A stretch of DNA of 57,678 nucleotides from JAPLKX01 sp035530195 (GCA_035530195.1 DATKVG010000120.1:1-57678), one strand, 5' to 3'. Positions 23,800 through 32,985 are shown, counted from the stretch's first letter. Numbers and translations are program-made. Notes: a model not told the origin generated them from the sequence alone.

Positions 23800-25581
23800 A
23801 TGCACCCGTATAGAACGCACACCTGCGGCGAGCTCCGCAAACCCCACGCCGGACAGACCGTCCGCCTCTCCGGTTGGGTACATCGAAAACGCGACCACGG
23901 CGGCGTCATTTTCATCGACCTCCGCGACCACTACGGGCTTACCCAGGTCGTCGTCAACCCCGATAAAGAATTCTTCCCCGCCGCCGAACGCGTCCGCAAC
24001 GAGAGCGTTGTCACCGTCACCGGCGCCATCGTTCCCCGCTCGGTCGATACCGTCAACCCCAACCTCCCCACCGGCGAAATCGAGCTCGTCGCCGAGGCGT
24101 TTGAAGTCGAGTCCGTCTGCGACCAACTCCCGTTCCCTGTCAACCAGGAAACGGATGCGCCCGAAGAAACACGGCTCGAGTACCGGTTCCTCGACCTCCG
24201 CCGCGACTCCATGCACGACAACATCATGCTCCGCACCCGGGCTACCACCCTCGCACGCGAACACCTCATCTCACGCGAGTTCACCGAGTTCCATACCCCC
24301 ATCCTCACCAGTTCCTCGCCCGAAGGCGCCCGCGACTACCTCGTCCCCAGCAGGATCTACCCCGGCGAGTTCTACGCCCTCCCCCAGGCGCCCCAGCAGT
24401 TCAAACAACTCCTCATGGTGTCTGGGTTCGACAAATACTTCCAAATCGCACCCTGTTTCCGCGACGAAGACTCCAGGGCCGACCGAAGCCCCGGCGAGTT
24501 CTACCAAATCGATATCGAAATGTCCTACGTCACTCAAGACGACGTCTTCAGCGAGCTCGAACTCCTTATGACGCGAATGTTCAAAGATCTCTCCAACAAA
24601 AAAGTCGTCGCCGACGTCTTCCCCAGAATCCCGTTCCGCGAATCTATCGAGAAATACGGTACCGACAAGCCCGACGTCCGGTTCGGCCTCGAAATGATCG
24701 ACGTCACTTCCCTGTTCGCGCAATCCGAATTCAAAGTCTTCGCCGGCGCCGCTAAATCCGGCGGGGCCGTCAAGGTCATCAACGCTCGAGGGGCCGCCGC
24801 AAACTCCCGAAAATTCTTTGACGACGCGGAAGCGTTCGCAATAGGCGAAGGCGCAAAAGGCCTCGCCTGGGTCGTCCTCCGCGACGGCGAGCTCAAAGGC
24901 CCGATCATCAAGTTCCTCACCGAATCCGAGTGCGCCGCCCTCATCGACGCCACCGGCATGCAGGACGGCGACGCCCTGTTCTTCGGCGCGGGCGACCGCG
25001 CCGCCACCAACGCCCTCATGGGCAAAGTCCGCACCTATCTCGCCGGCGCCCTCGACCTCATCGATAAAAACCTGGCCGCGTTCTGCTGGATCGTCGATTT
25101 CCCCATGTTCGAGTGGAACGAAGACGAGAAAAGAATCGATTTCTCGCACAACCCGTTCTCGATGCCCCAGGGCGGCCTCGAGGCACTCCTCAACAAAGAC
25201 CCGCTCGACGTGCTCGCGTTCCAGTATGACATCGTCTGCAATGGCGTCGAGCTCTCTTCCGGCGCGATCCGAAACCACCGGCCCGACATCATGATCAAAG
25301 CGTTCGAAATCGCCGGGTACACCGAACAAACCGTCACCACCAAGTTCCCCGCACTCTGGAAAGCATTCCACTACGGAGCCCCGCCCCACGGCGGCATCGC
25401 GCCCGGGCTCGACCGAATCGTCATGCTCCTCGCCGACGAACCCAACATCCGCGAGGTCATCGCGTTCCCGCTCAACCAAAAAGCCCAGGACCTCCTCATG
25501 GGCGCACCCGGCACCGTCACCGACAAACAACTCAAAGAACTCCACATCAAAGTCGAACTCCCACCGAAAAACGGCGACTAG
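23800..25581 (+). CDS. aspS: Aspartate--tRNA ligase
   Basis: 593 residues from ATG 23800 (TGGAG at 23786). It charges tRNA-Asp with aspartate. The OB-fold anticodon domain opens with RTHTCGELRKPHAGQ and VRLSGWVHRKRDHGGVIFI. The class II catalytic core follows with LEYRFLDLRR, FTEFHTPILTSSSPEGARD and APCFRDEDSRADRSPGEFYQ (motif 2). The bacterial GAD insertion lies at about 290-430, and motif 3 is GGIAPGLDRIVMLLADEPNIREVIAFP. Length and domain order are those of a normal bacterial AspRS. Whether it is discriminating or also charges tRNA-Asn was not determined. Confidence 0.97.
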   Translation: MHPYRTHTCGELRKPHAGQTVRLSGWVHRKRDHGGVIFIDLRDHYGLTQVVVNPDKEFFPAAERVRNESVVTVTGAIVPRSVDTVNPNLPTGEIELVAEAFEVESVCDQLPFPVNQETDAPEETRLEYRFLDLRRDSMHDNIMLRTRATTLAREHLISREFTEFHTPILTSSSPEGARDYLVPSRIYPGEFYALPQAPQQFKQLLMVSGFDKYFQIAPCFRDEDSRADRSPGEFYQIDIEMSYVTQDDVFSELELLMTRMFKDLSNKKVVADVFPRIPFRESIEKYGTDKPDVRFGLEMIDVTSLFAQSEFKVFAGAAKSGGAVKVINARGAAANSRKFFDDAEAFAIGEGAKGLAWVVLRDGELKGPIIKFLTESECAALIDATGMQDGDALFFGAGDRAATNALMGKVRTYLAGALDLIDKNLAAFCWIVDFPMFEWNEDEKRIDFSHNPFSMPQGGLEALLNKDPLDVLAFQYDIVCNGVELSSGAIRNHRPDIMIKAFEIAGYTEQTVTTKFPALWKAFHYGAPPHGGIAPGLDRIVMLLADEPNIREVIAFPLNQKAQDLLMGAPGTVTDKQLKELHIKVELPPKNGD

Positions 25582-25667
25582 CGAAAAACGGGCGAAAAAC
25601 CTCCAGCCTGCTTTTCTCCCCCCACGCACCTTATGCTAAACTGTCCCGAAACCGGGAGGGCCAGATC

Positions 25668-26951
25668 ATGAAAAAGTTCCTGAAACGCGGCCTGATTGCA
25701 TTCGTCGTCCTGTTCGTCATCCTGGCGGTCGCTTCGGCGTTTTACGTCCGGCCCGGCAGGGGCCCGCGTGAAACTGTCGACCTCGCCGCCGCATCCCTCC
25801 AGATTGTTGACGGCATCCGCGTCGTCCACCTCAAAGGATCGCCGTACGCCATGGGTTACCAGCACGGCGCACTCCTCAAAACCGACGTACAACGCGCCGT
25901 CGCCGGATTCGACACCCTGCTCGGCGAAGCCGCCGGCGACTTCAAGCTCACCATTGCGGGCCGGCGGGTTGCCCTGCCCCGCAAAGGGATCGAGATCATC
26001 CTCGACGTCCTCTACCGCCGCTGTTCGGCCTGGTTTCCCGAGCGGTTCGCGCGCGAGATCGAAGGCCTGGCCGACGGGGCGGCCGTCCCGCTGCAAAAAG
26101 TCAGGCGGATGCAGGTCCTTAGCGAGCTCACGGAACGTGCATGCAGCGCATTTGCCGTATGGGGCGCCGCAACGGGCAACGGCAAGCACTACCACGGCCA
26201 CAACTTCGATTGGGCTATGGAATCCAAGATCCAGGACAACGCCCGCCTGTTCATCTACCAGCCTGAGGGGCTCGTCCCGTTTGCCGCGCCAGGGTACGCC
26301 GGCCTGATCGGCCATTTCTCCGGCATGAACGCCGAAAAAATCTCCATCGGCATGATCGGCGCCATCAACACCGACGGCCGGTCCACCGGCATCCCGCTCG
26401 CGCTGTTGATACGGGCGGTGCTCGAAGAATCAAAACACCTCAACGACGCGACCCGCATCATCACCACTGCACACAGGACCGTCGGCTACAACTACGTCGT
26501 CTCCGACGGCAAAGTCCCCGCCGCGCTCGCATTCGAAACCACCGCCGGTAAATGCGCCGTCTTCGCCGACAACGACCCCAAAGAAACCGTCGAATACGCC
26601 ATCCCCATCGACGACGCCGTGTTCCGCGCCGACGAGGCCATGGACCAGGACGTCCGCAGAACCCAGAAATGTGCCAACGGCTGGCCCAACATGCCCTACG
26701 GCTCCAACTCCTACGACCACCGGTACAAAGGGATCGCCACGCGAATCAAGGACAGTTACGGCAAAATCGATGACGCCGTTGCACTCGACATCCTAAAAAC
26801 CGTCGCCATGACCAACGCCAACATTCACGGGTTCCTCGCCAACGCCACCGACAACGTCGTCTATTATGCCCACGCCATCGGACAACAAGATGCCTCCAAA
26901 CAAAACTTTGTCCGATTCGACCTCAACCAACTGATGCAACAGGGCCGGTAG
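25668..26951 (+). CDS. C45-family autoproteolytic acyltransferase/hydrolase
   Basis: 427 residues with an N-terminal signal anchor (RGLIAFVVLFVILAVASAFY), so it works outside the cytoplasm. It belongs to the penicillin-acylase-like Ntn hydrolases: GSPYAMGYQHGALLK at the N-terminus, then Cys159 in the TERACSAFAVWGAATGNGK context, followed by YHGHNFDWAM. In this family the precursor is cut before that Cys, which becomes the N-terminal nucleophile. Homologues act on N-acyl amino acids, bile acids or beta-lactam side chains. The substrate here is unknown. A weak extended -10 (TGCTAAACT, 25635-25642) precedes it, and a hairpin at 26971 follows. Confidence 0.82.
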   Translation: MKKFLKRGLIAFVVLFVILAVASAFYVRPGRGPRETVDLAAASLQIVDGIRVVHLKGSPYAMGYQHGALLKTDVQRAVAGFDTLLGEAAGDFKLTIAGRRVALPRKGIEIILDVLYRRCSAWFPERFAREIEGLADGAAVPLQKVRRMQVLSELTERACSAFAVWGAATGNGKHYHGHNFDWAMESKIQDNARLFIYQPEGLVPFAAPGYAGLIGHFSGMNAEKISIGMIGAINTDGRSTGIPLALLIRAVLEESKHLNDATRIITTAHRTVGYNYVVSDGKVPAALAFETTAGKCAVFADNDPKETVEYAIPIDDAVFRADEAMDQDVRRTQKCANGWPNMPYGSNSYDHRYKGIATRIKDSYGKIDDAVALDILKTVAMTNANIHGFLANATDNVVYYAHAIGQQDASKQNFVRFDLNQLMQQGR

Positions 26952-26970
26952 CGTGGCGACTTCGCTGCAG

Positions 26971-27000
26971 AGGCCGACTTCGGCGAAGCCGGCCTACTTT
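26971..27000 (+). terminator. Probable terminator hairpin
   Basis: AGGCCGACTTC and GAAGCCGGCCT form an 11-base stem with one G-T pair and a three-base loop, followed by ACTTT. The arms are the same as in the stronger terminator at 47039-47067. Confidence 0.5.
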
Positions 27001-27032
27001 GGCCATTCATTGCTAAGCACTGGAGAATTCAC

Positions 27033-28319
27033 ATGAAGTTCTGGTTGTTTGCGGTTTTGCTGGCGCCAGGGTTGGTTTGCGCGGATGATAATTGGCCGCA
27101 ATGGCGCGGGCCAAACCAAAACGGCGTCGCCGACGCCCGGGACCTCCCTGAAACCTGGAGCAAAACCCAAAATATCGTCTGGAAAATGCCGCTGCCGTCC
27201 TGGAGCGGCTCGAGCCCGATCGTGTGGGGCGACACGGTGTTCGTGACGTCGCCGTCGACACCGACCAACGACGACGAGCGCAAAACCGGAGGCCCAAGCC
27301 TGCTCCTTCTGGCCATCTCGAAGGAAGACGGCAGGATCCTCTGGGAACGCGAGATGGACACCGGCAACAAGGTTATCTCGAAGCAGAACTTCTCCTCGCC
27401 CACGCCCGTAACCGACGGGCAGTTCGTGTGGGCGGTGACGGGGACGGGCGCCGTCGTGGCCGTGACGATGGACGGCGAGGTGGTGTGGAAGCGGAATCTC
27501 GTCGAGATGTATGGCAAGTTTGGCCAGCAGTTCGGCTACGCCTCCTCGCCGCTGCTGTACGACGGCAAGCTGATCGTGCAGGTGCTGCACGGCTTCTTCA
27601 CGGACGAGCCGTCGTACGTGATGGCGTTTGACGCGGCCACGGGTGAGTTCGCGTGGCGCGTCGAGCGGCCCACCGAGGCCGTCCTCGAATCGCCCGACTC
27701 CTATGGGACGCCCACGCTGCTGCGTTACCCGGACAAGGCCGAGATCATCGTCTCGGGTGGTGATTACGTGACCGCGCACGATCCCGCAACCGGCGCAGAA
27801 GTCTGGCGGGCCGCCGGCATCAACCCAAAGAACATCGACCGCAACCGCATCATCGTCTCGCCGGTCGCCGTGGACGGGATGGTGTACGCCTGCTCGAGGA
27901 AGGCGCCGTTTCTCGCGTTTCGCGGCGGCGGCGCCGGAATCGTCACGGAAAGCCATCTGGCCTGGAAACACATGAAGGATGCGCCCGACGTCCCGACGCC
28001 GGTGTGCGACGGCAAACACGTCTACTTGTTCGATGACCGCGGCGTCGTCACCTGCCTCGACGCAAAAACAGGCGCCGTGGTCTGGGGGCCGGAACGTACC
28101 GCCAGGGGAATCGTCAGCGCATCGCCCATCCTGGCCGACGGCAAGCTGTACATCACCAATGAAGCCGGCGTCACGTCAGTCGTGGCGGCGGGCAAGTTCA
28201 AGCTGCTCGCAACCAACACGCTCCCCAGCGACGGGAAAACCCACTCGACCCTCGCCGTTTCAGGCAACCGCCTCTACCTCCGAACCCCCACCGACCTCTA
28301 CTGCATTGGGAAAAAGTAG
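27033..28319 (+). CDS. Secreted PQQ-like beta-propeller protein (copy 1)
   Basis: 428 residues behind TGGAG (27021), with a signal peptide ending near LVCADDN. The mature start WPQWRGPNQNGVADA is the usual opening of outer-membrane-type PQQ-like propellers of Planctomycetota. Blades carry repeated A.D..TG..xW motifs: ISKEDGRILWERE, FDAATGEFAWRVE, HDPATGAEVWRAA, LDAKTGAVVWGPE. PQQ catalytic residues are not evident, so it is likely a structural or binding propeller (BamB-like fold), not a dehydrogenase. A paralogue lies convergently at 28701-30041. Confidence 0.9.
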   Translation: MKFWLFAVLLAPGLVCADDNWPQWRGPNQNGVADARDLPETWSKTQNIVWKMPLPSWSGSSPIVWGDTVFVTSPSTPTNDDERKTGGPSLLLLAISKEDGRILWEREMDTGNKVISKQNFSSPTPVTDGQFVWAVTGTGAVVAVTMDGEVVWKRNLVEMYGKFGQQFGYASSPLLYDGKLIVQVLHGFFTDEPSYVMAFDAATGEFAWRVERPTEAVLESPDSYGTPTLLRYPDKAEIIVSGGDYVTAHDPATGAEVWRAAGINPKNIDRNRIIVSPVAVDGMVYACSRKAPFLAFRGGGAGIVTESHLAWKHMKDAPDVPTPVCDGKHVYLFDDRGVVTCLDAKTGAVVWGPERTARGIVSASPILADGKLYITNEAGVTSVVAAGKFKLLATNTLPSDGKTHSTLAVSGNRLYLRTPTDLYCIGKK

Positions 28320-28336
28320 TCCTTCCAATAAAGGAG

Positions 28337-28616
28337 CTATTTGGCGTGCGGCAGCTTGGAGACTGTCTCAGGAAGCATTGAAGGCCCTGAAGGGGCCAGA
28401 CAAGTTAGCCTGGGGCATCGCCCCAGGTTACGAGACATCTAACGAACAGCCCTGAAGGGGCGCCACAAGCTTTTTGTTACGCCCTTCCAGGGCTTGCTCT
28501 TGGTCGATCCGCTACCTGGGGCGTTGCCCCAGGCTATTATGTTTGGCCCTTTCAGGGCCATTGAGGTGCCTGCTGGAGACCTTGAGACAACCTCCAAGCT
28601 GCCGCACGCCAAATAG
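28337..28616. mobile_element. 280-bp nested palindromic element with perfect 25-bp terminal inverted repeats
   Basis: The ends (28337-28361 and 28592-28616) are perfect 25-base inverted repeats starting CTATTTGGCGTGCGGCAG. Moving inward, mirrored pairs follow: GACTGTCTCA/TTGAGACAAC, GGCCCTGAAGGGGCC/GGCCCTTTCAGGGCC, two local 19-base palindromes CCTGGGGC...GCCCCAGG (28409-28427, 28515-28533), and AGCCCTGAAGGGGCG/CGCCCTTCCAGGGCT around an AAGCTT centre. The whole can fold as one long cruciform. No open frame of note is inside. It fills the 381-base gap between two convergent propeller genes. This is a MITE-like or REP-cluster structure. Confidence 0.8.
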
Positions 28617-28700
28617 GCCGGCATCTTCAGGGTAGGTGATCCGTTGCATTGACGGCTGAGGGCCGACGTCGGCGGCGCCTACCATGGCTGGCGCGTTGGT

Positions 28701-30041
28701 TTACTTGCCAATGCAGTACAGCCTCGCAGACGTGCGGATTACGAGCCGGTCGCCCGCGATCGCGGGAGTGGCCATGCCCATATCGTCCTCGGCGAGCGGG
28801 TTGGTGTAGAGCATCTCGCTTGGGTCGGCCGCGTTGAAGACACACGTGATGCCGTCTTCGTTGAGGCAGAAGACCTTTCCGCCGTACGCCCACGGCGATG
28901 CCGTGAACGCGCGGATGTTGGGTATCCGCTTGCGTTCCGAGATCACAGCCCCGTCCAGCGCGTTGTAACACGCGAAGAAGCCCATGTCGTACAGCACGTA
29001 AAGCCGGTCATTGTACACAAGCGTGGTCGGGTTGTACGGCGCGCCCAGCGGGATAGTCCAGGCAATCCACTGGTTGGACGTCTGGCCTTCGGCGAGGCTG
29101 ATGTCGCCGGACGCACCGGGCCGGATCGCGTAAATGGGCCGGTTCCTGTCGCCGACGTAGCCTGATGAAACGTACACCAACCCATTGGCCGCATACGGTG
29201 TGGCAATCGTGATCGACGACATGCCCGCGAATGACCACAACAGCTTGCCGTCAAGATCGTATGAACGCACCAGGTTCTTGCCGGCTGTGACGATTTCCGT
29301 GCGCTGATCGTTCACCCAGATAAACGGAGTCGACCAGTTGCTCTTTTCGTCTCGGGGCACGCGCCAGATCTCGTCGCCGGTTTTTTTGTCGAGCGCGAGC
29401 AGGTACGAACTTTCAGCATTGTCGTTGCACAGGTAGAGCCGGTCCCCGTACAGAACGGGCGAGGCGCCTGTGCCCCAGGCGGAGTTCGTCTTTCGCGGCT
29501 CGATCGGCTTGTCCCAGATTACGTTGCCCTCGAAATCCAGGCACCAGATGCCCAGGTTCCCGAAGCAGGCATACACCCGCTCGCCGTCGGTAACGGGCGT
29601 TTCGGAAGCGTAACTGTTCTTGACGTGCTTCGGCCCGGCCGGCGCGCCTTCGTGCACCTTCCGTTCCCACAGGATTTTGCCCGTCTCGAGGTCGACCGCG
29701 CAAACGACCCACTGGTGGACAGACTGCGGAACCTCCGGGCGCTCGCCGCCGAGATAGAGGCCTTTCTTGGGTACTTCCGTCTCGCCGAGGTTGACGACGG
29801 AGGTCAGAAACACCTTCTCGCCCCAAACAATCGGCGACGACCAGCCCCGGCCGGCAATCTCCGTTTTCCACGCAACATTTTCGGTTGCCGACCATTTCTC
29901 GGGAAGGCCCGTGGCGTCGCTCACGCCGCGCGCCCCCTCCCCGCGGAACTGTGGCCAGTTCGCGGTGTCGGCGGCCCATGTTGGAGCATGAAAGGCCAGG
30001 AGAAACAACGTTACTACGGAGAGCAAAATCAGTCGGTGCAT
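28701..30041 (-). CDS. Secreted PQQ-like beta-propeller protein (copy 2)
   Basis: 446 residues on the minus strand, with GGAAGG just upstream (30049-30054) and a signal peptide (LILLSVVTLFLLAFHAPTWA). The mature start NWPQFRGEGARGVSDATGLP parallels copy 1, and both end in RLYCIGK. Blade motifs include VDLETGKILWERK, LDFEGNVIWDK, LDKKTGDEIWRVP and YDLDGKLLWSF. It is 12 bases downstream of the Lgt-like gene and is probably transcribed with it. Substrate or ligand unknown. Confidence 0.9.
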   Translation of the reverse strand: MHRLILLSVVTLFLLAFHAPTWAADTANWPQFRGEGARGVSDATGLPEKWSATENVAWKTEIAGRGWSSPIVWGEKVFLTSVVNLGETEVPKKGLYLGGERPEVPQSVHQWVVCAVDLETGKILWERKVHEGAPAGPKHVKNSYASETPVTDGERVYACFGNLGIWCLDFEGNVIWDKPIEPRKTNSAWGTGASPVLYGDRLYLCNDNAESSYLLALDKKTGDEIWRVPRDEKSNWSTPFIWVNDQRTEIVTAGKNLVRSYDLDGKLLWSFAGMSSITIATPYAANGLVYVSSGYVGDRNRPIYAIRPGASGDISLAEGQTSNQWIAWTIPLGAPYNPTTLVYNDRLYVLYDMGFFACYNALDGAVISERKRIPNIRAFTASPWAYGGKVFCLNEDGITCVFNAADPSEMLYTNPLAEDDMGMATPAIAGDRLVIRTSARLYCIGK

Positions 30042-30053
30042 AACTACCTTCCT

Positions 30054-30740
30054 TTATACTTCAGAATTCTGAATAGCGGCTGATTTTGCCTTACCCGCCA
30101 CAAGCAATGCAACCCCCGCGGCCGCTTGCGCCGCCGCAAACCACTGGCCGGCCGTCAACCCCAGCGCGGCAGCGGGGAGATCGCGCGCAAATTCCAGGAA
30201 AAACCGCAGAACACCGTACACGATCAAGAATGCGAGCAGCGACCCGCCTGCGCGGCGTTTCTCGATGCGAACGCCAAGCATCAAAGCCGCCAGTAACGCG
30301 GCGATGTCATAGAGCGGCCAGACATAAAACAGCGGCAGGCCCGGCAGACCCCGGCAGCAGCCTGCAAACACACATCCAAGCCGCGCAACCGCGCCCCCGG
30401 TCATCACGGCAGGCGCTACGGCGTTTGCAGAGGCTAGCACGGGCTTCCGCGCAATCAACGCCCACAGGCTGACGCCGATCAGCGCACCCCAATACGCCGT
30501 TAACGATGCCTGCGCCCGGATCACGGCTTGGGGATCGCTGTGATCACGTAAAAGAAGCGAGCCCACGCCCGCCAGAACGGCCGCGAAAAACAACGCAGTA
30601 ATCACTTCGCGGCGAGAACGCGCGGGCGGTTCTGCGAGCCGCTTGTACGCGATAACCAGAAAGAATGCGGCCCCCAGCGGAACCATCACAATCTGGGGAT
30701 ACAACACCAGGCTGCCAATTCGGAACGCCACCGCGCGCAC
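30054..30740 (-). CDS. Lgt-like multi-pass membrane protein
   Basis: 228 residues from GTG 30740; an in-frame GTG at 30731 is also possible, with no clear ribosome binding site. It resembles prolipoprotein diacylglyceryl transferase: a helix-rich protein with the GGAVARLGCVFAGCCRGLP segment and a late YGVLRFFLEFARD motif carrying the conserved Arg and Glu. It is shorter than typical Lgt (about 260-290) and reads AYWGALIG where Lgt has the catalytic-loop HGG, so the key His is missing. It may therefore be a diverged relative with another lipid substrate, not the housekeeping enzyme. Confidence 0.7.
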   Translation of the reverse strand: MRAVAFRIGSLVLYPQIVMVPLGAAFFLVIAYKRLAEPPARSRREVITALFFAAVLAGVGSLLLRDHSDPQAVIRAQASLTAYWGALIGVSLWALIARKPVLASANAVAPAVMTGGAVARLGCVFAGCCRGLPGLPLFYVWPLYDIAALLAALMLGVRIEKRRAGGSLLAFLIVYGVLRFFLEFARDLPAAALGLTAGQWFAAAQAAAGVALLVAGKAKSAAIQNSEV

Positions 30741-31104
30741 CCTATCTCCGTGTTCTCCGTGGTTTCAATTATAACCACGGAGGACACGGATAACACCTCG
30801 CCGGGACGCCCCCCGGCAGTTGAGACTTTCTCAAAATCAGGACATGGCATCTTAGCAGCGCTGAAGGCGTCAAACATGTCAGCCTGGGGCATCGCCCCAG
30901 GAACCGGGTACTCACAAATCAGCAAGCCCTGAAGGGGCGTCACAAGCTTTGTCACGCCCCTTCAGGGCTTAGCCCTTTTTGCGGATTCGCAACCTGGGGC
31001 GATGCCCCAGGCTGACATGTCCGGCCCTTTCAGGGTTCTGACGTAGCTAGTATCGCTTCTGAGACAGTCTCAGTTGTGCGGGCCGGCCCAACCCACTGAA
31101 TCTT
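30741..31104. other. Intergenic region dominated by a palindromic element
   Basis: No gene is visible in these 364 bases. At 30757-30787 an AT-rich GGTTTCAATTATAACC inverted repeat overlaps CCGTGGTT/AACCACGG arms. The palindromic element at 30821-31072 takes up the rest. Confidence 0.7.
30821..31072. mobile_element. 252-bp nested palindromic element, second copy of the family
   Basis: Bounded by TGAGACTTTCTCA (30821-30833) and TGAGACAGTCTCA (31060-31072). Inside are the same modules as at 28337-28616 in the same order: CCTGGGGCATCGCCCCAGG (30883-30901), AGCCCTGAAGGGGCGTCAC, its mirror GTCACGCCCCTTCAGGGCT, and CCTGGGGCGATGCCCCAGG (30993-31011), with TGTCAGCC/GGCTGACA pairs next to the 19-mers. 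It lacks the long 25-base ends of the first copy. Confidence 0.75.
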
Positions 31105-32985
31105 TCAGTTTAGATTGATTACGGCAACTTCGTACACGTCCAACTGCGGCACCGTGAACGAAACGACGCCGCCGGCTGTGAAGGCCAACTCGGTCTCGGT
31201 GTCGCGGCCGGGACTGGCAAGTCGCACACCGGTGGGCCGGGCCGCGCCGAGATTCAACTCGACGCGGACGTCGTTCGCGGGTTCGCCCCGGTAGTTGACG
31301 AGATGCACCAGCCACCGATCGGCCTGCCGCGTCACTTCCGCACAGACGCCCGGCATCGAGTCGCACGAGAGGTTCAGCGTCGGCCGCCCATCCAGAATCG
31401 TGCCGAGCGCGGCGACGACGTCGTCGTCGGGCTTGATGCGCAAAATGCGCGCCGCGTCTTGCAGATCGTCAAGTCCCGGCGCGGGCCTCGACTCCATCCA
31501 TTCGTTATGCGTGCCGGCATCGCCCACGATCAGGAGCCGCCCGCCACGCGCAACATAATTGCGCATCTGCGCGACGTGCCTGTCCGACAATGCCGTACAC
31601 CCCGCCAGCACGAGCGCCCGGTATCGGTCCAAGTCGGCCAACTGGTGGTCGTGGATAATCTGAAATGCGGACGGCCGCTCGATGAGGGCCTGCTCGACGC
31701 GCATCGTCCGCGCGCCGGCCTCGGGGCCGCCGAACGCGTGCGACGGGTAGCTGCGCAGCACCGCCGCATCGGCTATGACCTTTGCGCCGCGGAACAGGTC
31801 GCGGCGGTCGTGGAAGAACTTCACGAACGGCGCCGTCGCCGAATCGAGCGGCTCCTTGACACCCGGGGCTTTCACAATCTGCCCGTACTCGAACCAGCAG
31901 ATGCAGCCCAGGCAATCAAGGTTGAACGCCATGGCCTCGGCCATTTCGAGCGGCGACGTGGTGTAGGTGAACGCCATGTTGTTCATGGCGCGGGCAACTT
32001 TGTACGTGCGTATGCGCGTGGCGAGACGGCCGTCTTTAAAGCCCACGCGGCGCGACTCGTCCCAGAACGCGTTGCCCGCCTGCAACAGCCGGCCATGGTC
32101 GAGCATAGGGTTGAGCCGCTCGCCAACGCCGCCGGGGTTGCACTCGACCAGCACGCTGGACCGCAGCGACCGCCCATAATCCGCCAAGTCCCTGTACGAG
32201 CCCGCGAGGCTCTGCGCGTGGAAATCGAGCCACGCCCGGCGCAGGAAACTGTCAGCGGGCGCCGCCATCGGCGGAACAACCTCCGCAACATCCGCCACGC
32301 CCGAAGACACCAGCCGCTCCGGTGTGAAATTCGCACGCAAATAGGCCCGGAATCGCTCCACCGAATTCGCATCCATGCCCGGCCCCTGCTCGTAATTGTC
32401 GAAATGGAGCAGGTCGGTCTGGATTTGTTCGACGGCGAATTTGACAAGCCCATGATAGAACTCGCGCGCATCAGGATGGTTGCGGTTCCAATAGTATCGG
32501 TACTTGGCGCCGCCGTACGTGCGCATCGATCCGTCCGCATCGAGCAGCACCCAGTCCCGCGCGTCCGGCCGCTCCTTGAAGAACAACTCCCACAAAAACG
32601 CCCCGCTGAAGTTGTACACCCCTACCCGCAGCCCCGCGTCGTGGCACAGTTTCGAGAACACGACCGCGTCTGCCATGCTCTCGCGCTCGGTCTCGAGCCC
32701 GGCGCCTTTGTAGCAGTGCATCATGACGAAGTTCACGCCCAGCGATTTCAACTCGCTCACCATCTCCGGGCCGTGCTCGCGGTCGTACGCCTCGCGCTGC
32801 GCCGTGTTAGGTTCGTACGACTCGACACCGTCGCGGCGCACGCGAAACAGCAGCGGCTCCCAACTGCCCGCCATCACAATCCCGTCCCGCGATACCCACT
32901 CCGGCACGACACCTGCCGCCGCAGGCTCAGCCCATGCCGCCAACGGCGCAAGAATCAGCAGCACTGCGAATAACTGGCGAAGCAT
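31105..32985 (-). CDS. Secreted glycoside-hydrolase-like protein with trimerisation-type domain
   Basis: ATG 32985 on the minus strand has GAAAGGAGAG directly upstream (32991-33000) and starts a signal peptide (MLRQLFAVLLILAPLAAWAEP); 626 residues. Residues 30-400 look like a TIM barrel of the type in beta-galactosidase/alpha-amylase-like proteins of unknown family (LKSLGVNFVMMHCYKGAG, LRVGVYNFSGAFLWELFF, DLLHFDNYEQGPG). Residues about 420-540 resemble the GH42 trimerisation (GATase-like) domain (YRALVLAGCTALSDRHVAQM, GGRLLIVGDAG). The C-terminus is a small beta domain (VHLVNYRGEPANDVRVELN). Catalytic Glu/Asp residues are not assigned. Divergent from the esterase-CBM9 gene, with 134 bases between starts. 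Confidence 0.75.
   Translation of the reverse strand: MLRQLFAVLLILAPLAAWAEPAAAGVVPEWVSRDGIVMAGSWEPLLFRVRRDGVESYEPNTAQREAYDREHGPEMVSELKSLGVNFVMMHCYKGAGLETERESMADAVVFSKLCHDAGLRVGVYNFSGAFLWELFFKERPDARDWVLLDADGSMRTYGGAKYRYYWNRNHPDAREFYHGLVKFAVEQIQTDLLHFDNYEQGPGMDANSVERFRAYLRANFTPERLVSSGVADVAEVVPPMAAPADSFLRRAWLDFHAQSLAGSYRDLADYGRSLRSSVLVECNPGGVGERLNPMLDHGRLLQAGNAFWDESRRVGFKDGRLATRIRTYKVARAMNNMAFTYTTSPLEMAEAMAFNLDCLGCICWFEYGQIVKAPGVKEPLDSATAPFVKFFHDRRDLFRGAKVIADAAVLRSYPSHAFGGPEAGARTMRVEQALIERPSAFQIIHDHQLADLDRYRALVLAGCTALSDRHVAQMRNYVARGGRLLIVGDAGTHNEWMESRPAPGLDDLQDAARILRIKPDDDVVAALGTILDGRPTLNLSCDSMPGVCAEVTRQADRWLVHLVNYRGEPANDVRVELNLGAARPTGVRLASPGRDTETELAFTAGGVVSFTVPQLDVYEVAVINLN

Noticed and set aside
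24271..25629. Long minus-strand open frame opposite aspS
   Set aside because: Acidic, repetitive shadow of a certain housekeeping gene.
27033..28319. PQQ-dependent alcohol or glucose dehydrogenase
   Set aside because: Length of about 430 residues and absence of the catalytic Asp/Glu and disulfide motifs point to a non-enzymatic PQQ-like propeller.
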